Shown piece by piece: positions 31,329 to 39,058 of a stretch of DNA of 47,748 bases (positions are counted from its first letter, which is position 1; the number at the start of each line of letters is the position of its first letter). The notes under the pieces were generated by a model. It did not search any database. It was not told the origin of the DNA and saw nothing but the letters and a program-made list of their open reading frames with translations. Origin of the DNA: Lawsonibacter sp. (GTDB lineage Bacteria > Bacillota > Clostridia > Oscillospirales > Oscillospiraceae); NCBI GenBank assembly GCA_022796195.1, contig JAAWIE010000009.1:1-47748 (forward strand), written 5' to 3'. The translations under genes and the position numbers were made by a program.

Positions 31329-32961
31329 ATCCCTGATTTTGCGCCTCTACCAGACGCATGCCGCAATACTGCGCCCGCAGCTTGGGCTTTTCGATTTTGC
31401 CGGTGGGGTTGCGGGGAACGGGGGCGAAGATGATTCTTCGAGGCCGCTTGTACCGGGGCAGGTCCATGCAAAACTGGTTAATCTCGCTCTCGGTACAAGT
31501 CATGCCCTCCTTGAGCTGGATGATAGCGGCGGCAATTTCCCCCAAACGCTTGTCGGGCAGGCCGATGACGGCCACATCATGTACCTTGGGGTAGGCGGTG
31601 AGGAAGTTTTCGATCTGCACTGGGTACAGGTTTTCCCCGCCGGAGATAATCACGTCCTTTTTTCGGTCCACCAGGAAGATAAAACCGTCTTCGTCCTGGC
31701 GGGCCATATCGCCGGTGTGGAGCCAGCCGTTTTCCAGAACCTCGGCGGTGGCCTCTGGATTTTGGTAATAGCACACCATCACGCCGGGACCTTTTACGCA
31801 CAGCTCGCCGACCGCTCCCGGCTGGACGGGGATATTCTGCTCGTCCACAATTTTGACCTTCCAGCCGTAGCCGGGGACACCGATTGCGCCTACCTTGTGG
31901 ACATGGTCTACCCCCAGGTGGACACAGCCCGGACCGGTGGACTCGGACAAGCCGTAGTTGGTGTCATATTTGTGGTGGGGGAAGTAACTCAGCCAGTGCT
32001 TGATGAGGGAGGGGGGGACAGGCTGAGCGCCAATGTGCATCAGCCGCCATTGGGACAGATGAAAATCCGCAAGGTTCAGTTCGCCCCGGTCAAGCGACGC
32101 CAAGATATCCTGGGCCCAGGGCACCAGCAGCCAGACGATTGTGCATTTCTCCTGGCTGGCAGCCTGGAAGACGGCCGAGGGGGAATTGCCCTTGAGAAGC
32201 ACCGCTTTGCTTCCGGTGAACAAAGAGCCGAACCAGTGCATTTTGGCTCCGGTGTGGTACAGGGGTGGGATACACAAAAATACGTCCTCGTGAGTGGTCT
32301 CGTGGTGGATGGCCTCCATCCGGGCCGACTGCATCAGGGCGGCGTGCTTGAGCAAAATTGCCTTGGGGAAGCCGGTGGTGCCGGAGGAGTAGTAGATGGC
32401 CCCGTCGTCCTCGTCGTCCACCAGCACCTTGGGGGCGCGGCTGGAGCAGTTGGCGGTGGCCCGCAGATAGTCTTCGGCGAAAGAAGGGCAGCCCTCTCCT
32501 ACAAAAAACAGCAGCATCTGCCGGGATATTTTGGGGACAATGGGTTCCATCCGGCTGATAAACTCCGGGCCGAAAAAGAGTACGTCGGCGTCTGCCAGTT
32601 TGAGGCAGTAGTCGATCTCGGCAGAGGTGTAACGGAAGTTCAGGGGAACGGCAATCGCCCCCGTTTTCAAAATGCCGAAATAGATGGGAAGCCACTCCAG
32701 ACAGTTCATCAGCAGAACAGCCACCTTCTGTCCCTTGCGGATGCCCCGGCCCAATAGCATGTTGGCCACACGATTGGCCTTTTCGTCAAAGACAGACCAG
32801 GTGATCTCCCGGCGGTAGGATGCTTCGCCGGTGGGCTGAATCAGCTCATACTCTTTCCAGGTCACCCGTTGTTCCTCCCGGAGCTCCGGGTTGATCTCCA
32901 CCAAGGCGGTTTCATCGCCGTACAGCTTGCTGTTTCGTTCCAGCAGGTCGGTGATTGGCAT
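31327..32961 (-). CDS. AMP-dependent acyl-CoA synthetase/ligase
   Basis: 544-residue ANL-superfamily adenylating enzyme that activates a carboxylic acid via acyl-AMP to the CoA thioester. The P-loop-like YYSSGTTGFPKAIL lies near residues 190-203, followed by NYGLSESTGPG (A5 motif), GWLHTGDMARQDEDGFIFLVDR (A7/A8 hinge) and a catalytic-lysine region NPTGKIEKPKL near the C-terminus. The substrate cannot be read from sequence; medium-chain or aryl acids are possible. ATG 32961 was chosen because AAAGGAACG lies upstream. It has its own promoter (33023-33051) and is not clearly tied to neighbours. Confidence 0.9.
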   Translation of the reverse strand: MPITDLLERNSKLYGDETALVEINPELREEQRVTWKEYELIQPTGEASYRREITWSVFDEKANRVANMLLGRGIRKGQKVAVLLMNCLEWLPIYFGILKTGAIAVPLNFRYTSAEIDYCLKLADADVLFFGPEFISRMEPIVPKISRQMLLFFVGEGCPSFAEDYLRATANCSSRAPKVLVDDEDDGAIYYSSGTTGFPKAILLKHAALMQSARMEAIHHETTHEDVFLCIPPLYHTGAKMHWFGSLFTGSKAVLLKGNSPSAVFQAASQEKCTIVWLLVPWAQDILASLDRGELNLADFHLSQWRLMHIGAQPVPPSLIKHWLSYFPHHKYDTNYGLSESTGPGCVHLGVDHVHKVGAIGVPGYGWKVKIVDEQNIPVQPGAVGELCVKGPGVMVCYYQNPEATAEVLENGWLHTGDMARQDEDGFIFLVDRKKDVIISGGENLYPVQIENFLTAYPKVHDVAVIGLPDKRLGEIAAAIIQLKEGMTCTESEINQFCMDLPRYKRPRRIIFAPVPRNPTGKIEKPKLRAQYCGMRLVEAQNQG

Positions 32962-33022
32962 TGTGCTCGTTCCTTTCCATACGGATGGCTCCGTGTGCTT
33001 CATTGGTTTTATTCGTTAAAGT

Positions 33023-33051
33023 ATTGTAGCCCATTGAGAAGGGTTTGTCAA
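33023..33051 (-). promoter_or_regulatory. Sigma-70-type promoter of the ligase
   Basis: On the minus strand: consensus -35 TTGACA (33046-33051), 17-base spacer, -10 TACAAT (33023-33028). It lies just after spmB and gives a leader of about 55 bases. Confidence 0.8.
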
Positions 33052-33098
33052 GAGAAAAAGCGGCTGAGGCAGGATACGGCGTTGAAAACTGGCCCCAA

Positions 33099-33620
33099 TT
33101 ACCCAAAGCACAGCCGTACTGCCCAAGCTGAGGCCAGAAAACCGGTGAGGTCGGCGCAAAGAGCTGCGGGGACGGCATAACGAGTTCGGGTGATGCCCAC
33201 TGCGCCGAAGTAGACGGCGATGGTATAGAAAGTGGTTTCGGTAGAACCAAGCATAACGGCGGCAGTGCGGCCTAGTTGGGAGTCGGGGCCGTAGGCGGAG
33301 ATCAACTCTGCCCCTACCCCAAGAGCGGCGGAGCCGCTGATGGGGCGCACCAGCATCAAAGGAAGCAGTTCTGAGGGCAGGCCCAGCCGGTCCAGCACTG
33401 GAGTCAGTGCCCCGGCCAGTAGTTCCAGCGCCCCGGAGGCCCGGAGCATATACACCGCCGTCATCAGTCCGATGAGGGCGGGAACAATGCGGGTCAGGGT
33501 TTCCAGACCGGAACCCGCCCCCTGGACCAGAGCGGAATAGACGTCCACCCGCCGTCCGGCGGCGTAGAGAGCGATGGCCCCAATGGTCAACGGAACCAGC
33601 ATAGTAAAAAACAAATCCAT
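33099..33620 (-). CDS. spmB: Spore maturation protein B
   Basis: 173-residue membrane protein of the nucleoside-transporter-like gate family; with SpmA it is needed for spore-core dehydration in Bacillus and Clostridium. Conserved VPALIGLMTAVYMLRASGAL and MLGSTETTFYTIAVYFGAVG are visible among five or so hydrophobic segments. GGAGGGAT precedes the ATG 7 bases upstream. It follows spmA with a one-base gap, so the pair is cotranscribed. Confidence 0.93.
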   Translation of the reverse strand: MDLFFTMLVPLTIGAIALYAAGRRVDVYSALVQGAGSGLETLTRIVPALIGLMTAVYMLRASGALELLAGALTPVLDRLGLPSELLPLMLVRPISGSAALGVGAELISAYGPDSQLGRTAAVMLGSTETTFYTIAVYFGAVGITRTRYAVPAALCADLTGFLASAWAVRLCFG

Positions 33621-33621
33621 A

Positions 33622-34200
33622 TCAATCCCTCCAGATTCGGGCAAAGATTTTACAGGCCAAGACCCCCACTCCCACAGACAACGTGGAGGCCAGCCAGACG
33701 GCGGGGAGAATGTCGAAGGGAGCGGCGCACCCCTGGGCCGCCCGGACGGAGGCCACGGTGGTCGGAATCAGCTGGATGGAGGCGGTGTTGCATACCACCA
33801 GCATACACAGGTCGTCTGAAGCCACACCAGGACTGCGCCGGGAGAGCCGGCGGGCAGCTTCTAGGCCCAGCGGGGTGGCGGCGCTGCCTAGGCCCAGCAG
33901 ATTGGCGGAGACATTGGCAGAGATGCTGTCCATGGTCTCCCGGTCTTTGGCGGACTGGGGAAAAAGCAGGCGCAGGACGGGACCCAACAGCCGGGACAGC
34001 TGGTCGGCCAGCCCCGACTGGCGCATGACCTCCATAATCCCCGTCCACAGGCAGAGCATTCCCGCGATGGACAGGGCCAGCTGTACGGCCGCAGAAGTGC
34101 CCTCAACCGCTGCCGCCGCTACCTCCGGGCCCCGCCCGGCAGCCAGGCCGCAAAGTATGGAAATGACCACCATTCCAGTCCAGATTACCGTCATTGTCAA
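33622..34200 (-). CDS. spmA: Spore maturation protein A
   Basis: 192-residue membrane protein acting with SpmB. Typical features are IWTGMVVISILCGLAAGR, ANVSANLLGLGSAATPLGLE and VCNTASIQLIPTTVASVRAA. The TTG at 34200 is preferred because GAGGGGG lies about 6 bases before it and the first helix then starts as in homologues; ATG 34194 and ATG 34224 are alternatives. In Bacillus subtilis spmA-spmB follow dacB. Here a PBP5-type gene lies 15 kb downstream on the same strand, with the phage cluster between them. Confidence 0.92.
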   Translation of the reverse strand: MTMTVIWTGMVVISILCGLAAGRGPEVAAAAVEGTSAAVQLALSIAGMLCLWTGIMEVMRQSGLADQLSRLLGPVLRLLFPQSAKDRETMDSISANVSANLLGLGSAATPLGLEAARRLSRRSPGVASDDLCMLVVCNTASIQLIPTTVASVRAAQGCAAPFDILPAVWLASTLSVGVGVLACKIFARIWRD

Positions 34201-34349
34201 AGCAGGCACCCCCTCTTGTCCCATTCATATGGCGGTAACTGGAAAATCATGTATGCTGGCAATCCAAAAATTTACAAAAAAATCCAGCTCATCACCTCTT
34301 TTCCACAAAAATTCTACATTTTTCATCCCATTTTACCTGATAGAAACAG

Positions 34350-34378
34350 TTGACATTGCTTTTTTTTACCGCTAAAAT
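34350..34378 (+). promoter_or_regulatory. Sigma-70-type promoter of the AbrB-like gene
   Basis: Consensus -35 TTGACA (34350-34355), 17-base T-rich spacer, -10 TAAAAT (34373-34378). About 70 bases upstream of the start codon. The rest of the 34201-34451 gap is AT-rich and holds nothing else I can support. Confidence 0.8.
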
Positions 34379-34451
34379 AATAGTGAGATAAGAATGGGAC
34401 GGGGCCATGCCTGGACCCCGGGTTCGCGACAGATAAAAAGGAGGCATTTAC

Positions 34452-34706
34452 ATGAAATCCACTGGCATTGTCCGAAAGGTGGACGAACTGGGCCGCATCG
34501 TACTGCCCATCGAACTGCGCCGTACTCTGGATATCGAGGAGAAAGACTCCTTAGAGATCTATATGGACGGCCCGTCCATCGTGTTGAAGAAGTTTCAACC
34601 CGCCTGTATTTTCTGCGACAATGATAAGGACATCATTGAATTTCGCGGGAAGAATGTATGCCCCAGGTGTTTTCAGGAAATGAGCTCTTCTTTCCAAAAG
34701 AAGTGA
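34452..34706 (+). CDS. AbrB/SpoVT-type transition-state regulator with zinc ribbon
   Basis: 84-residue DNA-binding protein. Residues 1-48 are a swapped-hairpin AbrB domain (STGIVRKVDELGRIVLPIEL, then RRTLDIEEKDSLEIY), nearly identical in pattern to B. subtilis AbrB. The C-terminal part has four Cys in two CxxC pairs (CIFCDN and CPRCFQ), a putative zinc site instead of the usual multimerisation domain. Such proteins control stationary-phase and sporulation genes. AAAGGAGG lies 9 bases before the ATG. Own promoter and terminator make it a single-gene unit. Confidence 0.9.
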   Translation: MKSTGIVRKVDELGRIVLPIELRRTLDIEEKDSLEIYMDGPSIVLKKFQPACIFCDNDKDIIEFRGKNVCPRCFQEMSSSFQKK

Positions 34707-34717
34707 TGTACAGTTGG

Positions 34718-34750
34718 ACAGGCCCCCGGTTCTGCCGGAGGGCCTGTTTT
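34718..34750 (+). terminator. Terminator of the AbrB-like gene
   Basis: ACAGGCCCCCGG (34718-34729) pairs with CCGGAGGGCCTGT (34735-34747) with one bulge or mismatch, followed by TTTTGTT. Strong GC-rich stem 12 bases after the stop codon. Confidence 0.8.
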
Positions 34751-34763
34751 GTTGCTGGAGACA

Positions 34764-34795
34764 GAAAACCCGGCCGCCCTTTTGGACGGCCGGGT
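34764..34795 (-). terminator. Terminator of the minus-strand secreted-protein gene
   Basis: On the minus strand CCCGGCCGTCC (34784-34794) pairs with GGGCGGCCGGG (34769-34779) with one mismatch, followed by TTTTCTG. It lies 7 bases after the stop at 34801. Confidence 0.75.
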
Positions 34796-34800
34796 GAAAA

Positions 34801-35433
34801 TCAGATGAGATCCATGCCCGTGATGCGATATCCGAACATGTTGTTTTGGGACTGGAGGGTGACCCGGAAATGGGCCAGCGGAGAACCGTCGGGCAGGTAG
34901 ACCAGTGAACCGGTGAGGTACAGCCCATCCGAGGTCTGTTCCCGGCTGTCCACCTGAATTTGGGACAGGCCGTCTTCGCCGCAGACGGCACGATAGACAT
35001 TGCCGGAGGAATCAAAGGTAAGGCGATCCGCTAAAGCGGCGGGCAGGGAACCCAGGTCTGCCAGCGAGGTGTTCAGGGCGGCAGCGTAGTCTTCTACCGT
35101 TTCGGCCGGGAGAAGGAGCGCGTCTGCCTCTGTTTCGGCCCGCCAATCCAGCTGCCCATAGAGGGAGAGCATATTGTACAGCCCTTCCCAAGCCAGTTCG
35201 CGGTCGCTCAGCGTGAAGGAGGCGGCCTCCTGATTTATCAGAGCCAGCACCAGGGCGTGGAGGGCGGGGGCCATGGACTCTTCGGCGCTGGTCTGGGCGG
35301 GAACCCGGCCAGGGAGGTACTCGTAAACCTGATTGGCGGCGGGGGCCTGCTCATCGTGGGCAGGGGACACACTATTTACCGGCAAAATAAGCATTGAGGT
35401 GACCAGAGCAGACGTTAGAAGTTTTTTCCACAT
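34801..35433 (-). CDS. Secreted protein of unknown function
   Basis: 210 residues. The N-terminus MWKKLLTSALVTSMLILPVN is a signal peptide (cleavage probably near residue 25, VSPA), so the mature protein is exported. No lipobox or membrane anchor is seen and I recognise no domain. The C-terminal half is beta-rich (YLTGSLVYLPDGSPLAHFRV, QSQNNMFGYRITGMDL) and could be a small ligand-binding fold. AAAGGAGG precedes ATG 35433. An extended -10 (TGGTACAAT; -10 at 35464-35469) is the likely promoter. The frame is open further upstream but the signal peptide fixes the start. Confidence 0.7.
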   Translation of the reverse strand: MWKKLLTSALVTSMLILPVNSVSPAHDEQAPAANQVYEYLPGRVPAQTSAEESMAPALHALVLALINQEAASFTLSDRELAWEGLYNMLSLYGQLDWRAETEADALLLPAETVEDYAAALNTSLADLGSLPAALADRLTFDSSGNVYRAVCGEDGLSQIQVDSREQTSDGLYLTGSLVYLPDGSPLAHFRVTLQSQNNMFGYRITGMDLI

Positions 35434-35622
35434 GAGAAAGCCTCCTTTCCAGATTGTGGTCTCATTGTACCACGGCGGCTGTGTTACCTTCTTGTCGAAG
35501 CCGTTACGAGTTGATGAAAAAACGGTTACAAATTGGTTGCGTGATTCAACGAGCTCTGAGAGGCCCGTCCACGGTTTCAGTCTATGCGGCCCCCTGCGAA
35601 AGGATACCCGCTTTTTCTCTGG

Positions 35623-35651
35623 TTGACCCGGCGGGCGCTTTGCGGTACAAT
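35623..35651 (+). promoter_or_regulatory. Sigma-70-type promoter of pcrA
   Basis: -35 TTGACC (35623-35628), 17-base spacer, -10 TACAAT (35646-35651), about 55 bases before the start codon. No LexA-type (DinR) site was seen. Confidence 0.75.
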
Positions 35652-35706
35652 GGAACAAAACCGGCCCGCTGCCGGTCTGGAGAGAATAACAACAGGAGTT
35701 TTACAT

Positions 35707-38202
35707 ATGCTGAACCATGATCAGGAGCTTCGATTCTGCAAAGCCCGCCGGGGGGCCATCGCCCGGGAGTTTGGCCGGCTGAACACCGAACAGCAAAAAG
35801 CGGCGCTGGCTACCGAGGGGCCGCTCCTCCTTTTGGCTGGGGCAGGGAGCGGCAAGACCACAGTGCTCATCCACCGGATCGCAAATTTGATGAAATATGG
35901 CCGGGGATCGGATTGTGAGGAGGTTCCAGAGTTTGTCACCGAGGAAGACTTGTCCTTTTTGGAGGCGTACGCCGAGACGGGAGAGGGGGACAAGAACCGG
36001 CAGGAACGGCTGTGCCGCCTGAATCCCGCCGCCCCCTGGACCATTTTGGCCATTACATTTACCAACAAGGCCGCTGGAGAACTGAAGGAGCGTTTGACCA
36101 AGATGCTGGGCCCCGCAGCCAATGACATCTGGGCCAGCACCTTCCACTCTGCCTGTGTGCGAATTCTGCGCCGGGATATCGACAAGCTGGGGTTTGCGTC
36201 CTCCTTTACCATCTACGACACTGACGACTCCTTGCGGGTGCTGAAAGACATTATCAAGGAACAGAACATTGACGACAAGCAGTTCCCGCCCCGGTCCGTT
36301 CTGGGGTATATCTCCCGGGCAAAGGACGCCATGAAGCTGGCTCCCGACTATCTGGCCGAGTGCGAGAAGGCGGGGGATTTCCGGCTGACCAAGATTGCCA
36401 AGATCTATGTGGAATATCAGCGCCGGCTCTGGGACGCCAATGCCCTGGATTTTGATGACATCATCCTCCACACGGTCCGGCTGCTGAAGAGCTTTGACGA
36501 GGTGCGGGCGTACTATCAGAAAAAATTCCGCTATGTCCTGATCGACGAGTATCAGGATACCAATAACCTGCAATATCTGCTGGCCTCCACCCTGGCGGGG
36601 GGGTATGAGAACTTCTGCGTGGTAGGGGACGACGACCAGTCCATCTACCGGTTCCGGGGGGCTACCATAGAAAATATCCTCTCCTTTGAAAAGCAGTACA
36701 AGGGGGCTCGGGTGATCCGCCTGGAGGAGAACTACCGCTCTTCCGGCCATATTCTGGATGCGGCCAACGCCGTGATTCGGAACAACCAAGGCCGCAAGGG
36801 CAAGGAACTTTGGACAAGGGCGGGGCCGGGGGACGCCCTTCAGTTGTACACCGCCATGAATGAGAATGATGAGGCCCAGTATGTGGCCGGGAAAATTTTG
36901 GAGAACTTCGGCCAGGGCAGAAGGTGGAAGGATCACGCCGTCCTCTATCGGATGAACGCCCAGTCCAACCAGATCGAGCAGGCGTTCAAGCGGGATGGAG
37001 TCCCCTACCGTATCATCGGCGGCACCCGGTTCTTCGACCGGGCAGAGGTGAAGGATGTTCTTGCCTATCTGACTGTATTGGACAACCCGGAGGACGATCT
37101 GCGGCTGTCTCGAATTATTAACAATCCACCCCGAGGCATCGGGGCCAAGACGGTGGATACCGCGCTGGAGATTGCCCACCGGGACGGAAGTTCCCTGTAT
37201 GCCGTTGTGGACAATGCGGCGCTCTATCCAGAGCTGCAGCGGGCCGCGAAAAAGTTGGGGGAGTTTACCAAGCTGATTCAGGAGCTTTATCTGCTCCTGG
37301 TGGAAAACAGGCTGACCCTGCCCGCGTTTTATGAGGAGCTGTTGTCCCGCACCGGCTATGCCGTTATGCTGGAGACCAAAAACACCGTGGAGGACCGCAC
37401 CCGTTTGGAAAACGTGCGGGAGCTGCTTACCTCCATCAACAGCTATTTAGAAAACCGGACTGGCCCAGAGGAGAGCCTGTCCGGCGCACTGCACGGCTTT
37501 CTGGACGAGATTGCTCTGTACACCGATATAGACAGCCATGACCCCGACCAGGACTGTGTGGTGATGATGACCATGCACGCGGCCAAGGGGCTGGAGTTCC
37601 CCGTTGTCTTCGTAGTAGGGGCAGAGGAAGGGATTTTCCCCGGGATTCGGGCCATCGGCGAAGCGGAGGAGATGGAGGAGGAGCGCCGGCTGTGTTATGT
37701 GGCTATGACAAGGGCCAAGGAACAGCTCCACCTCACCTGTGCCGGGCAGCGGATGCTCTTTGGCCGCACCAGCGCCAACCGGCCCTCCCGCTTTGTGGAG
37801 GAAATCCCCCCGGAGCACCTGGAACGCTCGGGCAGGACCTTCCTGTCCGACCCGACGGAGGATTGGGGCGGAATGCCCAGCCGCACGTTCGGGTTGGGCG
37901 GCTTTGGACAGCGGCCCGCCTATGGAGCGGGACGGCAATACGGAGGAGGAGGCCAGGAAACAGGGGGCCGTGCAGAGGCGGAGAAAACACCGAAACCGGT
38001 TCTGGGCGGGGCGACCTTCCGGAACGCCGCCGCGCCCCAGCTGGCCAAGGGCGACATGGTCAGCCACAAGGCGTTTGGAAAGGGCATGGTCCTCTCCATC
38101 CAGCCGATGGGAGGGGATGCGCTGGTGGAAATCGCGTTCGACAACGTGGGCACCAAGCGCCTGATGCTCAAAGCCGCTTCGGCGCACATGACTAAGCTCT
38201 GA
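35707..38202 (+). CDS. pcrA: ATP-dependent DNA helicase PcrA/UvrD
   Basis: 831-residue superfamily-1A 3'-5' helicase involved in nucleotide-excision repair, clearing of replication-transcription conflicts and removal of RecA filaments. Motif Q LNTEQQKAAL, Walker A LLLAGAGSGKTTVLIHRI, AITFTNKAAGELKERL (motif Ia), LIDEYQDTN (Walker B) and VGDDDQSIYRFRGAT (motif III) are all present; MTMHAAKGLEFPVVFVVG and VAMTRAKEQL complete the set. The C-terminal part (about 740-831) has a Gly-rich linker and a Tudor-like KAFGKGMVLSIQPMG segment, as in PcrA binding RNA polymerase. ATG 35707 was chosen (ACAGGAG upstream). Confidence 0.96.
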   Translation: MLNHDQELRFCKARRGAIAREFGRLNTEQQKAALATEGPLLLLAGAGSGKTTVLIHRIANLMKYGRGSDCEEVPEFVTEEDLSFLEAYAETGEGDKNRQERLCRLNPAAPWTILAITFTNKAAGELKERLTKMLGPAANDIWASTFHSACVRILRRDIDKLGFASSFTIYDTDDSLRVLKDIIKEQNIDDKQFPPRSVLGYISRAKDAMKLAPDYLAECEKAGDFRLTKIAKIYVEYQRRLWDANALDFDDIILHTVRLLKSFDEVRAYYQKKFRYVLIDEYQDTNNLQYLLASTLAGGYENFCVVGDDDQSIYRFRGATIENILSFEKQYKGARVIRLEENYRSSGHILDAANAVIRNNQGRKGKELWTRAGPGDALQLYTAMNENDEAQYVAGKILENFGQGRRWKDHAVLYRMNAQSNQIEQAFKRDGVPYRIIGGTRFFDRAEVKDVLAYLTVLDNPEDDLRLSRIINNPPRGIGAKTVDTALEIAHRDGSSLYAVVDNAALYPELQRAAKKLGEFTKLIQELYLLLVENRLTLPAFYEELLSRTGYAVMLETKNTVEDRTRLENVRELLTSINSYLENRTGPEESLSGALHGFLDEIALYTDIDSHDPDQDCVVMMTMHAAKGLEFPVVFVVGAEEGIFPGIRAIGEAEEMEEERRLCYVAMTRAKEQLHLTCAGQRMLFGRTSANRPSRFVEEIPPEHLERSGRTFLSDPTEDWGGMPSRTFGLGGFGQRPAYGAGRQYGGGGQETGGRAEAEKTPKPVLGGATFRNAAAPQLAKGDMVSHKAFGKGMVLSIQPMGGDALVEIAFDNVGTKRLMLKAASAHMTKL

Positions 38203-38207
38203 TGATA

Positions 38208-38233
38208 GAAGGCCGGGAGTTTTCCCGGCCTTC
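38208..38233 (+). other. GC-rich hairpin after pcrA
   Basis: GAAGGCCGGGA (38208-38218) and TCCCGGCCTTC (38223-38233) form a perfect 11-base stem with a 4-base loop immediately after the pcrA stop. The next bases are A-rich, not T-rich, so termination is possible but not clear. Confidence 0.5.
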
Positions 38234-38251
38234 AAAAAGGATAATTTCCTC

Positions 38252-38280
38252 TTGACAAATGCAGAGGGGAGGATTATAAT
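38252..38280 (+). promoter_or_regulatory. Full-consensus promoter of the T-box operon
   Basis: TTGACA (38252-38257), 17-base spacer, TATAAT (38275-38280): a perfect match to the housekeeping consensus. Expected start near 38287, directly before the T-box leader. Regulation therefore rests on the leader rather than the promoter. Confidence 0.88.
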
Positions 38281-38288
38281 TCACTACA

Positions 38289-38573
38289 ATAAAGCGTTAG
38301 ATGGAGACAAAGTAGAACGCAGGTCCGGCTAGACAGAGAGTTCCCGGCAGGTGAGAGGGGCATAGCTGTGCGTTTGAAATTTCATCTCCTGAGCTGTCCG
38401 AGGAAAGGCCGGGGGCCGAGTAGAGCGGAACGGGCCCTCCCGTTACAGAGGAGGGGCATTGCTGGATGCTCCGAGAGGCCGTTTTTGTAAGAGAGCGGCA
38501 AATAGAGGTGGTACCGCGGGAAAATTCCCGTCCTCTGGGTCGAAAGACGCCAGAGGTTTTTTTGTATCGCTGC
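38289..38573 (+). ncRNA. T-box leader, probable tRNA-Phe specifier (UUC)
   Basis: Near 38514-38530 is the conserved T-box AGAGGTGGTACCGCGGG; its UGGU bulge (38519-38522) would pair with an uncharged ACCA end. Antiterminator: AGAGG 38514-38518 with CCTCT 38542-38546, plus CGGG with CCCG. Terminator: CCTCTGG 38542-38548 with CCAGAGG 38560-38566 and seven T. Stem I: AGAT 38299-38302 with ATCT 38384-38387 below, AACGCA 38316-38321 with TGCGTT 38369-38374 above. The loop has AGTA on one side and GAAAT-TTC-A on the other. TTC (38381-38383) reads as Phe; the neighbouring register TTT is also Phe. AACGGG...CCCGTTA marks stem III. Confidence 0.88.
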
Positions 38574-38606
38574 AAGAAACTGGATGTAGAAAATGAACGG
38601 TGATTC

Positions 38607-38635
38607 TTTACTTTTTGACTTCCCCGTGCTACACT
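38607..38635 (+). promoter_or_regulatory. Possible second promoter downstream of the T-box terminator
   Basis: TTTACT (38607-38612), 17-base spacer, TACACT (38630-38635), about 50 bases before the TrpR-like gene. If active it would give expression that bypasses the T-box. Both hexamers deviate from consensus, so this is tentative. Confidence 0.35.
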
Positions 38636-38686
38636 TTCCACAAGTGAATTCCATCTTGGAAATCAGCTTGAAAAGGAGTGTTACAC

Positions 38687-39001
38687 ATGGCGAAAGCGGA
38701 AAAGAGAGAACGAAGCATGGCTCTCTATGAGACCATCCTGAAGCTGAAGGACTTGGACGAGTGCTGCCGGTTCTTCGATGACCTGTGTACCCCCACGGAG
38801 CTGCGCAGCCTGGAGCAGCGGTTCGACGTGGCGGTGTACCTCCAGCAGGGGCTGGTCTATCTGGACATCCTGGATAAGACGGGGGCCTCCAGCGCCACTA
38901 TCAGCCGGGTCCGGCGGTCCATGCTGGATAATGGTGCGGGCGGTGTGATGCAGGAGGTCATTGCCCGAGAGGGACTCCACGAAAAAAATGAGGAGCCATA
39001 G
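38687..39001 (+). CDS. TrpR-like regulator YerC/YecD
   Basis: 104 residues, a member of the TrpR/YerC superfamily. The helix-turn-helix lies in the second half: SLEQRFDVAVYLQQGLVYLD, then GASSATISRVRRSM as recognition helix. E. coli TrpR binds tryptophan, but ligands of the YerC branch are unknown. AAGGAG lies 9 bases before ATG 38687. As the first gene behind the Phe T-box and upstream of iorAB, it may sense an aromatic amino acid or tune the operon; this is an inference. Confidence 0.88.
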   Translation: MAKAEKRERSMALYETILKLKDLDECCRFFDDLCTPTELRSLEQRFDVAVYLQQGLVYLDILDKTGASSATISRVRRSMLDNGAGGVMQEVIAREGLHEKNEEP

Positions 39002-39058
39002 GGGGTGCGCAAGGCGCGCCCTGTGCCGGAAACCTTAAAAAGAAAGCAGGAAGAGCGT

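Noticed and set aside
18394-31400. Attachment-site direct repeats flanking the phage cluster
   Set aside because: I compared both edges by eye and found no shared repeat. The 20-base repeat at 31284-31328 is inverted, not direct, and has no partner at the left edge.
31267-32757. 496-codon plus-strand frame opposite the acyl-CoA synthetase
   Set aside because: Shadow of the ligase; it would also run through the hairpin at the phage cluster boundary.
38381-38386. Ile (ATC) as T-box specifier
   Set aside because: ATC (38384-38386) falls in the lower helix pairing with AGAT, not in the loop after the GAA bulge. Both plausible loop registers give Phe.
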